A DNA stretch of 64,000 nt from Gordionus sp. m RMFG-2023 (taxonomy: Eukaryota; Nematomorpha; Gordioida; Chordodea; Parachordodidae). The translations under genes and the position numbers were made by a program. The stretch lies in contig NC_088779.1 of the NCBI RefSeq assembly GCF_954871325.1, positions 5,210,846-5,274,845 of the forward strand, written 5' to 3'. Within the stretch, counting starts at the first letter, position 1, and every line of letters starts with the position of its first letter. Shown here one piece after another: positions 11,031 to 21,894 of the stretch. The notes under the pieces were generated by a model. That model worked only from the letters and a program-made list of their open reading frames with translations, ran no database searches and was not told where the DNA came from.

Positions 11031-13110
11031 GCGAACGCCTATGGTCTCTTTTTCGATAAAAGTATATTGGAAGGATTAAATAAAGAATTCAGGGAGTATA
11101 TAAATTAAGTGTTAAGTAGAGAAAAGTGCATGAATCATTGTTATTACTCTAGTTTTGATATTTTAAACTTCTATTAAAATTGTATAGCTAATATATTTTG
11201 CACAACTAATGTGAAGTGGAGATAGCCCTTTTGACAAATAAGCTAATAAAAATATCCCATCAAGACAACTCTCTTTCCGCCGCAATACGATTTAAAAAAA
11301 TAGCTTTTAAGCCCGACATGGGTATATTTAAAAAAAAATCATTACAGTCCGGCTCGGGCATATATAGTGAAAATTAAGAAAATAGCTCAAAATTGACAGT
11401 GCTTCTAAGGCCAAATATAAATATTTTTAAATCTAATTCTTATTTATATTTAGTGTAAATTAAAAATTAAAATCCACTCCTAACTCAAAAATCTTAATAA
11501 TGTAGATGTGGAGCATTCTAATTTTAGACAGATGATAAGGATTTTTTTTTGTAAATAATGACTATACAGCAAAATATATTTTATTTTTGGCATCTAACGT
11601 ATTAAAAAACTATAAAAACTCTTTTATTAATTTTACGTAAATATTAAATTATAAATTAGAATTATCATTTAAATAAACATTTTTATAGATAGGATAAGCT
11701 ATAGAAAATATAAAATACATATATGAAACATGATATCCATTGTCAGCATCTAATTTTTTTTGAAATGTTAGAGGGTAGGCTTGAGGGATGGTAAAGTAAA
11801 AATAATTACTATTTGTAGAAGTCTAAAAGAACTGGTAAGAGGATTCTAATTTATTGATAGATATTATTTTCGATCATTCCCAGTCTTTACCATCTCACGA
11901 GGCTCAACTAACTAATTTTTATAGAAATCTTCGCCCCCATACACCCTCCCCCCCCCACCTTTCCCGAATTATTTTTAATTTTTAAAAGGAGATTAATAGA
12001 CCGAGATTTCATTTTCATATCTTATATTCTTTTCATTAATATCTGCAAAGCAGCTTGAACTAGTATTCCGATTCTCACATTCTTATTTATTAAGCAACAT
12101 AGACAACTATTGTTTTATTGAATAAAATATTGCATTTTTAACATCTTTTCATTAATTTTAGGTATAAACAAATTCTTTCTCCTTGTAGATATTTGACAAA
12201 AAAAGAATCTCGAAGAATATTTAATTGTATAGGGGCTCTTAATCATTTTTTAGGAAGGTCTAATATATCGATAAATGTGCTTCTCTTGACATAATTTTAA
12301 TAAGCTTGTGTGCGAAAAAGTTCAAACCGGGGTTTAAAGGTTCGAATCGAACCAAATTTGATCTAATATCTTTATTTATTCAGAACAAACCTGATTATAA
12401 TATAACAATTATTGCTTTAATTTCATATTATAAATCTAAAATTAAGGGCTTGTCATGTTGGTAATTTTTAAAAAGGTTTTTCGGCCCTAATAAATTATGA
12501 AGGATAAAGATATACATTTGCCAAATTGTAAGTTTTAAGCGAATTTCACTCGTAAAAATATATTACACAAGTTGTCCGGTCCAGTCCAAAAATTTTTTGG
12601 GGGCTGAATTCCAACATTTGCAATTTTAAAATTTGACGAATGGACAATGAATTCAATATGGATATATATATATATTAAAATAAAGAAATTATTATAAATA
12701 TACTGTATTTTTGGATTGAATTTAGATGATTTCGTATTTTCTTGATTATATCTTAAATATTTTTATTAAATTGAATATATTATTTGACCATTCTTTATAT
12801 AGTAAAAATAAATAAATAATTGCTTTGGTGTTTGATATATATTGTTATGGTAATAACAGTGTTGTTAAGGTAGCGCCCTACTTATGTTTTTTTTCGAAAA
12901 GTATTTTGATACTTTGCTACATTCAGAAATATGATCATTATTTATACATGGATTATTTTATAATTAAATTTGAAGTTTTCCTATTGAAAATAAATTCATA
13001 ATTTTGATTAAAAATATATAACTATATTTTTAATCGCATTATCTTGTTTAATAGTAAATTCATTATGATCATCTGATACATGATAATTTAAAAAAAATTT
13101 AGTGATGTCC
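11031..13110. other. No gene recognised; AT-rich repeat fragments
   Basis: Contains short GC-richer scraps like those in MITE ends elsewhere, for example AGTCCGGCTCGGGCAT near 11346, AACCGGGGTTTAAAGGTTCG near 12326, a C-run near 11950 and GTGTTGTTAAGG near 12860 (compare the foldback family). None has a second end or a target duplication that I can confirm. Missing 5' fucosyltransferase exons could lie here but I did not find them. Confidence 0.5.
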
Positions 13111-13124
13111 ACTCAGGCTTAGAG

Positions 13125-14337
13125 ATGTATATACAGAAATACTTTTTTCTCAACAAGATTTTTAAAAGCTTTTACAGTATGGAGCACATTCTTAGTCTCC
13201 TACCAGCTCATCAATCTTTATTTTTAATTCGCAAATGCCTGTACATACCTAAATTTATGCATATTTTCCGATCATCATCTTTTTTCAAAAACAATGAATT
13301 CATATCTAAAATTCAGGATAAATTTAAAATATTTTTTGAAAAAATTTTAAACATAAATTTAAACTCATTCAATTGGTCACTTGCTCAGCTACCTTCTAAA
13401 CTAGGCGGTTTAGATTTTTTTCCGCTCAATCTTTTATCCTTATCATCATTCGTATCATCTAGATTATCTAACAATTCTATGATTTCAGGCTTCATATGCC
13501 CTACCGATCGTTTATTAGACGACGCTATTGACAAATGGAAGGCAAACACACCCATTAACACCGTATTACCATCAATCATCACACACAAAAATTTTTTCAC
13601 ACCTTTAATCTCTAAATACCAGACAGATATATCAGTCAATCCACCTTTAGATTGCATTCAACTCCTCCAATTATCTGACAGACTTGGTGGTCATGAATGG
13701 TTAGAAACACTCCCTAGTCGCAACCTTGGTAATCTCTTATCAGATGAACAACTGAGAGTAACCATTGGTCTACGTCTAGGTTGCGATATAGTACAGCCTC
13801 ATGCCTGCATCAAATGCATATCACCCGTTGATTCAAAGGGTAGACATAGCTTAAATCGCATTTTTAGTCAAGGGCGACATCAACGCCACTCAGCTGTAAA
13901 CCATATAATAAATAGAAACTTAACAGCTGCACACATTCCTAACAATCTCGAACCATCAAATTTATCTCAAGTAGATGGTTTAAGACCTGATGGTATGACA
14001 ACCATACCTTGGGCCCTCGGCAAATCACTCATATGGGACTACACGTGTGTTTCATCATTCCCTTCAAACATAAATTTCAATTTAATAACACAGGCTGAAA
14101 TTAAAAAGATAAACAAATACAAAAATTTTAAAAACTTTTTATTCACTCCAGTAGTGACTTCTACTAACGGGCATTTTTCGCCTTCAACATTTTTGTTTTT
14201 AAAAAATCTTGCTAATAAAATACGACTTTTCACAAATGAACCAAGAGAATTCTTTTTTATTCGACAAAAAATTCAAATAAAAATTTTTAGACACAATTAT
14301 GGTTCCTTTTTGGGGACTCAATTATAGAATTTTATTT
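13125..14337 (+). mobile_element. Retroelement 3' fragment: post-RT domain with zinc knuckle and nuclease-like motif
   Basis: One 400-codon frame matches the C-terminal region of a retroelement polyprotein common in invertebrate genomes. Motifs in order are LPSKLGGLDFFPL, LRVTIGLRLGCDI, a C-x2-C with later H residues (CIKCISPVDSKGRHSLNR, GRHQRHSAVN), then LEPSNLSQVDGLRPDGMTT, LIWDYTC and a final YGSFLGTQL. The RPD...D pattern after a zinc knuckle resembles the PD-(D/E)XK nuclease module of RLE-type retroelements. That is inference from pattern, and the element class (non-LTR or DIRS-like) is unresolved. No RT is present upstream, so it looks 5'-truncated near 13110. A second, shorter copy lies at 46484-46790. 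Confidence 0.7.
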
Positions 14338-14340
14338 TTA

Positions 14341-15130
14341 ATTATATAATTATAAATTTATAAATTTATAAATTATAATATTTTTAATTAGGTTTTATGT
14401 AATTAAATAAGTTAATAAATATTATTTTACAAAATAAAATTAAGAATAATCTACGCAATAAAAAAAAAATAAAAAAAAATAATAAATGTTATTTTTAGGG
14501 GGGAGGATAAGGAGAATAATAATATATCCAATTCATTTATTTTGGTTTTAAATATTATTGTGTTTTTATTTTTTAATTTCATATAAAAATTAATAAATAT
14601 TCAAAATAATATATTCAAATAAATTTTATTTTTGTATACCGAATTAAAATAATATTAGATTTTATATAAAAAAATGTAAACCCCCCCCCCCCCCCCNNNN
14701 NNNNNNTTTGTGTATTGCTTTAAAAATGACAAATTTCTTGAGATGGATTGTAATGTCAGATTTAGCTTGTTATTGATAACTCGGACATAATATTTAATTA
14801 ATATTTATATATTCTTTTATATATAAGTTCTAATATTTTACATATATATATAATTTTACTATATATATATTAATATTGTTATATGCTCATAGAAATAAAA
14901 TAAATTTTACATTCAAGTATTTTATTTATAATATAAAAAAAGCGTTAAATAGAAGTATATCAAAATGTATCTTAAAAGTATCTAAAACAGATACATATAC
15001 ATCTAAAATAATATCTAGATAAAGATGCCGATACTTTAATCAAAATCTATCTAGATATAGATACCACATTTTTATTTCTAGATACTTGTATCTAAATACT
15101 TTAACAACTCTGTTATTTAGTAAATGTGAT
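14341..15130. other. AT-rich sequence around the gap, no gene
   Basis: Very AT-rich with a poly-C tract before the gap. After the gap a degenerate run of ATCTAGATA-type motifs occupies 14960-15110 (for example ATATCTAGATAAAGATG, AGATACTTGTATCT). It may be a diverged element end with repeated AGATAC motifs. No coding. Confidence 0.5.
14697..14706. other. Assembly gap (10 N)
   Basis: Ten N bases follow a run of about 16 C. Length across the gap is unknown, so sequences on the two sides may not be contiguous. Confidence 0.98.
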
Positions 15131-15139
15131 TGATAAATA

Positions 15140-15420
15140 TAAAAAATCAAACTTATTTATATTTATTTTTAAACAAAATATTTTTAATATAACGCCATCC
15201 GGCGTATTTTTATTTATGGTAAGATTATAACCCGAATAAACCAAAATCTGTATTTTAGTTTAAAAATATTTTTAAATAATATTTAATTTAAAAACTTTAT
15301 TAAAAATTATTTTGTAAAAATCTATAAATACAAATGATAAGTTAGGGTTAATCGGAGTTTTCTCGATATAATTATTACAAAATGGTCTCTATCATAGAAT
15401 TAAAATTTATAAGTATGAAA
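15140..15420. repeat. Dispersed repeat, copy 1 (pair at 22965-23275)
   Basis: About 280 bp aligns with 22965-23275 in the same orientation. Shared blocks include ATCAAACTTATTTRTATTT, ATAACGCCATC, CCCGAATAAACCAAAATYTG and ATTATTACAAAATGGT. It directly precedes the gypsy pol relic. The ATTACA...ATGGT block could be an LTR end followed by a primer site, so this may be an LTR remnant. That is inference. Confidence 0.75.
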
Positions 15421-18200
15421 AAAAGAGGTAGAAAAAAATGTTGAAACTATTATGGGTAAGGATTGGATTACCAAAATTGGTCCTCCTAATTATTGTAATT
15501 TTTTTTACAATAAAAAGTGATTTGATAATAATTCTGAACGATAAATTATTGCGGATAACGTTCGAAATAAAATGATTGAAATTGAAATGATGGATTTAAT
15601 AAGAGAGGAAGTGAATCCCTTTATTAATTCTGATATGTGTAAAATTTCCGATAAATTAAATGTTAAATCGGATAGTTTTGAAAATAAAATTGAAATTAAT
15701 GAAAATCAAAATGTTGATTTAAAAGTTAATAAATTAAATAAAATGTGTAAAGATATATCTATTTTAATAGAGAAGTATGATATAATATATGAAGACACTT
15801 TGGGATGTCTTAATGATTATCAAGTAGATGTGAAATTAAAAGAGGGATTTTCACCCATTTTTTTTAGCATATCGGCGAGTTCCCTTCGAGTGGAAGAAGT
15901 AAATTGAAGACGAATTAAACCGTTGGGTCAAAGATAGTAATATTATTCCCATGGAATATAGTGAGTGGGCCACACCATTGGTTCCAGTGAAAAAAACTAA
16001 TGGCAAGTTGAGACTATGTGTTGATTTTCGTGTAACTTAAACCTGTGTGTTGTAAAAGTTAAATATCCATGCCCAGAATTGAAGATATTTTGGCTAATTT
16101 AAAGAGTGCAAAATATTTTTCCAGTTGATTTTTCTTCAGCCTATTTACAGTTACTTTTAAAGGAGGAAATTCGCAAATTGTTAACGATAACGACTCCTAA
16201 AGAATTATTTGCATTTTGTAGGTTACTGTTTGGATTAAGTGTGTCAGCACCTATTTTCCAACGTACCATGGCATCTGTTTTCCAGGGGCTAGAAGGTTTA
16301 TTTTATTATATGGATGATGTGTTGATAACTGGGATGACATCAGAGCAACATAATCAACATCTTGAAGAAGTTTCAAGAGAATTTGTGATATGGGCTTAGA
16401 GCTAGCAAAGGAAAAAGTGTTTTGGTAAAATGAAATAGTGCTGGGTCATCAAATTAATGGAAACCCTTTATAAAATTAAAAAAATATCTCTAATGTGAAT
16501 CACCCAAATAGTAAATCTGAAGTACAGTATTTTTGGGCATGGTAAATTATTATCATCGCTTTGTGGACAATTTTGCAAAAGTGGCATCTCCTTATATGAT
16601 TTATTATAGAAATGGATTCATTTTGAGTAAAACTTTTAAGATTTTGTAGAAAAAATTGGTGAAGAACCGATTTTAAGGTGTTTTAACAGTGATTTGGAAA
16701 TAATCTTAGCCGTAGAGGCATCTAATAAAGATGTCAGAAGCGCGTTATTGCATTTAATTGATGGTTTAGAGAGACATTTATTTTTTTTTCAAGAATTTAT
16801 CATTAAGTTGAAACTCACTATTCTGTTATTGAACAGGAAGCCTTTGCAGTTATTTTTGGATTAACCAAGTATCGTGAATATTTTATTGGTAAAAAAAATG
16901 GGATTTATACTGATGATAAATCATTGATTTATTTGTTTAAAAAAGCTAACAAAGAATAAATGATGTCCTCGAGATTACAACGTTGGTTGTTACTTGTGGG
17001 AAGTTTTAATATGGAAATTAAATATCGGCGAGGGAAAGAAAATCATTTGCCCAGATATTTTGTCTAGATTAGGATCGGGCTGTAACAATCCTTAAGTAAT
17101 TGACAATAAATTATAGACTGAGAGAATGTATTAGTGCTCTATCATATATATTAAAGGGAGGTTCTACAACTTGGGAGGATCTTAAATTAACTACTTTGAG
17201 AGACAAGGATTTAAGTTAATTAAAATTGTGTTTAACTGGTGAAAAACATTAGAAAAACAGACATGAATTAAATTTAAAAAATAAAAAAAGAATTGTCAAT
17301 TGTGGACGATTGTATAATGAGTGGAAATCGTGCTGTAATACCATGTTAATTGCGCGATTAAATTTTAAGTTTTTTATATGCCGGTCATTAAGGCAGAGAT
17401 AAAATAAAATTATTAGTGCATGAATATGTTTGTTGGCCTGGTATGAATTTGGAAATTGCAAATAAATGTGTTCCATGTAATAATTGTGCCTCCATGGCCC
17501 GTAAAGGAATGGGAGACGTGTGGCCAAAGTCAAATTAACGTGGGAAAGAGTTCAAATTAATTTTTTTGATCTGGATAAAAAAAATATATTTTTTAATTGT
17601 ATTTCATATTCTAAGGGGTTTGAATATAAAGAAGTTCATGGTTTAACGACCAAGGTTGTTATCAAATTATTATAAAAATTGTGGTCTAAATTTGGGATTC
17701 CTAAAAAATTGTGACTGATGGAGGTCCAGCGTTTATAAGAGATAATTTTAGACATTTTCATTACAAATAAAACATGTGTCGGCTCCACCATATCATCCTA
17801 GCTCAAATGGCCAGACTGAAAGAATGGTAGCCATAGTAAAAAATTGGATTAAAAAGACTAAACAAGAAGAAAACTAAGATTTAGATGGCACAGTTATATT
17901 ATAATAATTCTAAAAATAAGGAGGGTCTTACTCCTGTTGAATTGTTTCTGGGTGAAAGAACAATGCCCTTATAATTTTTAAAAAAGGTAATGCTATTATA
18001 TTACCATGTAAGAGAGTAAATATAAAGTTTCTCGTGGGACAAATTATATGGGCTCTCGTGTGTTCGACAATAAGAATAAAAAATGGGAAAAGGGTATTAT
18101 ATTAATAGAAAATGTGGGTATAAAATTGAACCTTATGAAATCTGTGGATAGAACTACGGGTAAATCTTTAAAAAAAAGAACGAACAATGTAAGGAATGCG
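15421..18200 (+). mobile_element. Ty3/gypsy pol relic (protease end, RT, RNase H, integrase)
   Basis: Plus-strand motifs appear in normal gypsy order. A protease-end GKDWITKIG lies near 15460. RT has EWATPLVPVKKTNGKLRLC near 15965, RLLFGLSVSAPIFQRTM near 16220 and YMDDVLITG near 16310. RNase H has HYSVIEQEAFAVIFGLTKY near 16815. Integrase has HVSAPPYHPSSNGQTERMV near 17775. The fossil is broken in many places and old. Its 5' flank is a dispersed repeat that may be LTR-derived. Its 3' end is replaced by the LINE insertion starting near 18200, and no 3' LTR is visible. Confidence 0.85.
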
Positions 18201-19810
18201 AAATTATTATTATTGAATTTAGCAAATCAAATTGTCACAGAAGGTACTATTCCCGAGGACTGGCGAAGAAGTATAATTATCCCAGTATACAAGGGGAAAG
18301 GTGATCTTTTAGATTGCGGGTCTTACAGAGCTATTAAACTCTTGGAACATGCAATGAAAGTATTTGAGAGGAGTGTTAGAGAAGCGGTTAAGGGAACAAA
18401 TTAAAATTGATGAAATGCAGTTTGGTTTTACATCGGGAAAAGGCACGACAGATGCAATTTTCGTGGTGAGTCAAATTCAGGAGAAGCATTCCTGCTAAGG
18501 AAAAGAAAAAAACTCTATTATGCGTTTGTTGATTTGGAGAAAGCATTTGATAGGGTGCCGCGTGAGATTACAAGATGGGCCTTGAGAAAATCCGGCGTGG
18601 AGGAATGGTTGGTTACCGCAGTGATGGCAATGTATGCTGGAGCACAAACAGCAGTACGGACGGATTATGGTGATAGTGACAGCTTTGTGGTGAAGGTAGG
18701 ACTTCATCAAGGATCCGTGCTGAGTCCATTATTATTTATCTTAGTAATGGATGTGGTGGCTAGAGAAATGCGTGAAGGACTTCCCGGGGAGATATTATAT
18801 GCAGATGACCTTGTATTAATGGCAAACAGTGAGGGAGAATTGAGGGATAAAGTTAGTAAATGGAAGATGACTATGGAAGCAAAGGGCCCGAAAATGAATG
18901 CATCAAAAACAAAGGTGATGATTGGTGGGGAAAATCTAAAGATGGAAGAATCCGGTAAGTGGCCTTGTGGTGTATGGGGGAAAGGAGTTGCTAGAAATTC
19001 TATCCAATGCACCAGATGCCAGAAATGGGTACATAAAAGATGTAGCGGGAAAATAGGCAGTTTGATGTTAGAAAGAATGACCTTTATTTGTAGAACATGC
19101 ATGAAAGGGATAAATAATAATGATAACCTAAAAAATGGTGGTCTGGATATTGGCACTGGGTTAACCCTAGAAAAAGTGGATAAGTTTTGTTATTTAGGTG
19201 ATATGCTAAACGCAGATGGTGGTGTAGATTCTGCCAAGTTGTTGCAAGGATCAGACAAGCTTGGAAGAAGTTCAGAGAGATGTCGTCTATTCTTACAAAT
19301 AAAAAAGTTTCTCTTGAAGTTAAAGGGGAAAGTTCACGTAAGCTGTGTGAGGAGTTGTTTAGTTTATGGCGGTGGAACATGGGCAATGAAAGCAACTCAC
19401 GAAGCCAAATTAGAAAGAACAGAGATGAGGATGGTTAGATGGATGTGTGGGGTATCTCTGAGAGAGAGAAAAACTTTAGCAAGGAATTGCGAGCAAGATT
19501 AGGTATAGAAATGATTGGTATGGTAATGCGACGAAATTGACTAAGATGGTTTGGGCATGTGGAACGTATGACAAGAGACGACTGGGTAAAGAGATGCACA
19601 ATGATGGAAGTAGGAGGATCAAGACCTAGAGGAAGACCCAAGATGACGTGGACAAATGTGATAGCGGCGGATATGAGAAGCATGAATCTTACAAGTATTG
19701 ATGCTCAGGACCGTCAAAAAGGGAAAAAGAAAAAAAATCAGAGGGAAAACTGGCCTCACTCCGGGTAAACCTGGAAATCGCCATAAAAACGGAGAATAAA
19801 GAAGAAGAAA
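18200..19810 (+). pseudogene. LINE reverse transcriptase, 5'-truncated, inserted in the gypsy relic
   Basis: Non-LTR retrotransposon of the invertebrate type that carries a PHD-like finger after the RT. Motifs in order are IPEDWRRSIIIPVYKGKGD (18250), QFGFTSGKGTTDAIF (18420), FVDLEKAFDRVPR, GLHQGSVLSPLLF, EILYADDLVLMAN, then a finger with CGVWGKGVARNSIQC and HKRCSG (18965-19050), FCYLGDMLNADGG, RWFGHVERM (19545) and RPRGRPKMTW. Breaks: stops or frame changes near 18400 and 18497, a frame change near 19485, and an in-frame TGA just before the LRWFGHVERM segment. The 3' end is GAATAAAGAAGAAGAAATATATATA, a simple-repeat tail. The junction with gypsy sequence lies near 18195-18220. Upstream RT motifs, the endonuclease and any ORF1 are missing. 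Confidence 0.88.
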
Positions 19811-21213
19811 TATATATATATTAATTTGGCATATTAATTAACCCATATATTTCCTGATATTATTAGATATTTTTTAAAAATGGTATTTTAATTCAAATAT
19901 TTTAACTTAACTGACAATGGTGTCTTAATTAGACCAAATATTTCTGATATTATAAATATATATATATAATGGTATCTTAATTAACCCAAACATTTCTAAC
20001 TTAATAGACGTATTAGATATTATTTCCATTCTTTCATTTTAACATGTGTCAATGGTAATAATTTTTTTTTTAAAGTTTATCGGTTTAGTTTAATGTGTTA
20101 ATATGTGTCAAGTGAAATAATAAATTAATAATAGAAGAAAAGAAATAAACATATACGAGATTAATAGATTAAATGGATAAGTGGTTAAGTAAATTCATTT
20201 GTAATTTTTAATATTTACTTGTGGATATATGTATATACTAGAGGTTTGCAATGTTTTTTAAAAATTTTTTAACCCGGCTGCTAGGTTTTCAAAAAAATAT
20301 ATACCCGCCTGCCCATTAGTCTAATCCTTACCCGCTCGTCCGCCCGCCCATTAGTCTAAAATATTTTACTTGCCAATCCATTATTTATAAAAAAAATTTA
20401 ACCAAAATTCGCTATTATAAAAATTAATTATGGCCATTCTATTAATTTTTTAAGCATCTAATAAAAAAAAACTCAGCATTACTCTACAAAAAGTTTTATC
20501 ATTTAGGAAATTACTATATTAAGCATAAAAAACTAATATATCTAATTCAGTAGGTTACCACATAAATTTATTTGACATATTCATTCGGCTTTTTATTTTA
20601 TTTTCGTATTTTATGAATTTGTAAAAAGAAATCCTATATTTATTTTAAAAAAAAAAATTTATTGAGATTAAATATATATTTGAAAATCTTATTTCTTTCA
20701 AACACAACAATCATCATTTCAAATAATTTCATTTTCATTTTATAAGGGAATATTAAAATAACATCATATCAAATATAAGTTAAATAAATATTAAAATTTA
20801 TTAAACAATATATTTATAACTACATACAACGCCAAAATAAATCAATATGTTATAAGACACATATTTTTGAGATTTTATAGATTATAATAAATTTAAATAG
20901 TTATGGCATGTTAATTTAAGATCACAAAGTGAAGATCAGTTGATTTGAGGCAACCCAAATTCGTCAAGCGTGACACCTTCCTTGAATAAATATAAAACAT
21001 AATAACGAATATTAAAAGAAAAAAACAGCTGTTTGATAGTTTTTAGTTTTCTATATTTCATGATAAATGCGCCAAAAATGGTTCTGTTTCCACTTAGCAA
21101 ATTTATAATAAATTTATAAATATTCTCTCTAAAATTCTAGTCATTAAAGTGTGCCTATAATAATTTTTTTTATTAAAAAATTGGCAATTCACAATGTGAA
21201 CGAACATATTATG
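19811..21213. other. No gene; one MITE end with repeated CCCGC motif
   Basis: 20243-20390 starts TAGAGGTTTGCAATG and carries repeated CCCGCCYGCCCATTAGTCTAA motifs, the look of a hAT-like element's subterminal array. I could not find its other end. The rest is AT-rich, without coding. Confidence 0.5.
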
Positions 21214-21880
21214 TAGGGCTGTGCCAATATTAAATATCGGATCTGATCGGCACCGATATTTAGCGTTTTCCAAAAATATATGATCGGGCCGATACCTGTA
21301 AAAACCCGATCCGATCAAATTTTTTCACTTTTCTTTTTTTTTTGTTATTTTATATACATTTATATTACATTAATAAATAAATTTTTTTTAAACAATGCAA
21401 ATGCAAAACACCACTTAAATTTTATTTATTATTTTAAATAGATTTATAGTATTTTGAAAGTTTTTTTTATAAAAATAGAAAGGAACACCCAAAGTTTTAT
21501 TTATTTTAAATCTTTTAAAATAATAACACTAAAATAAGAGATTTTTTTTAATATGGTATCTGAATTATGGAAATATTTTACAAAAGACAAAGATAATTTT
21601 GCAAAATGCGTTATCTGCGGAATTCTAATTTCACGAGGAGGAATAATGAAAAATTCAATACTATCAATATCCGTATTTTTTAATTGTTGTAGAAATAAAA
21701 AAATTAATTAAATGCAATTCGATTTTTTTGCATAAAAAATATTGATTTCTTATTTTTATTTGGTTGAGAGGGGGGGGGGGGGTGGTGAAAAATCAATATA
21801 AATATAGGATCTGTAACGGATCGAGTTTGAATCAATACTGGATGGGATCGGTGAAAAATATGTAGATCGGAACAGTTCTA
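21214..21880 (+). mobile_element. hAT-derived element with BED-finger remnant (667 bp)
   Basis: Left end TAGGGCTGTGCCAATATT and right end (inverted) TTAGAACTGTTCCGATC, flanked by ATATTATG (21206-21213) and ATATTATT (21881-21888). The subterminal part repeats GATCGG/CGATAT motifs. At about 21553-21660 the plus strand encodes VSELWKYFTKDKDNF, KCVICGILISRGG and MKNS, the first part of a BED zinc finger of a hAT transposase. So it is a deletion derivative of a coding element. It ends only 14 bp from the CHMP5 stop codon. Confidence 0.82.
21755..21760 (-). promoter_or_regulatory. Candidate CHMP5 poly(A) signal inside the hAT element
   Basis: AATAAA on the minus strand, about 135 nt past the CHMP5 stop. 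All but the first few bases of the 3' UTR would come from the inserted element. Not verified by transcript data. Confidence 0.45.
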
Positions 21881-21894
21881 ATATTATTTTGCAT

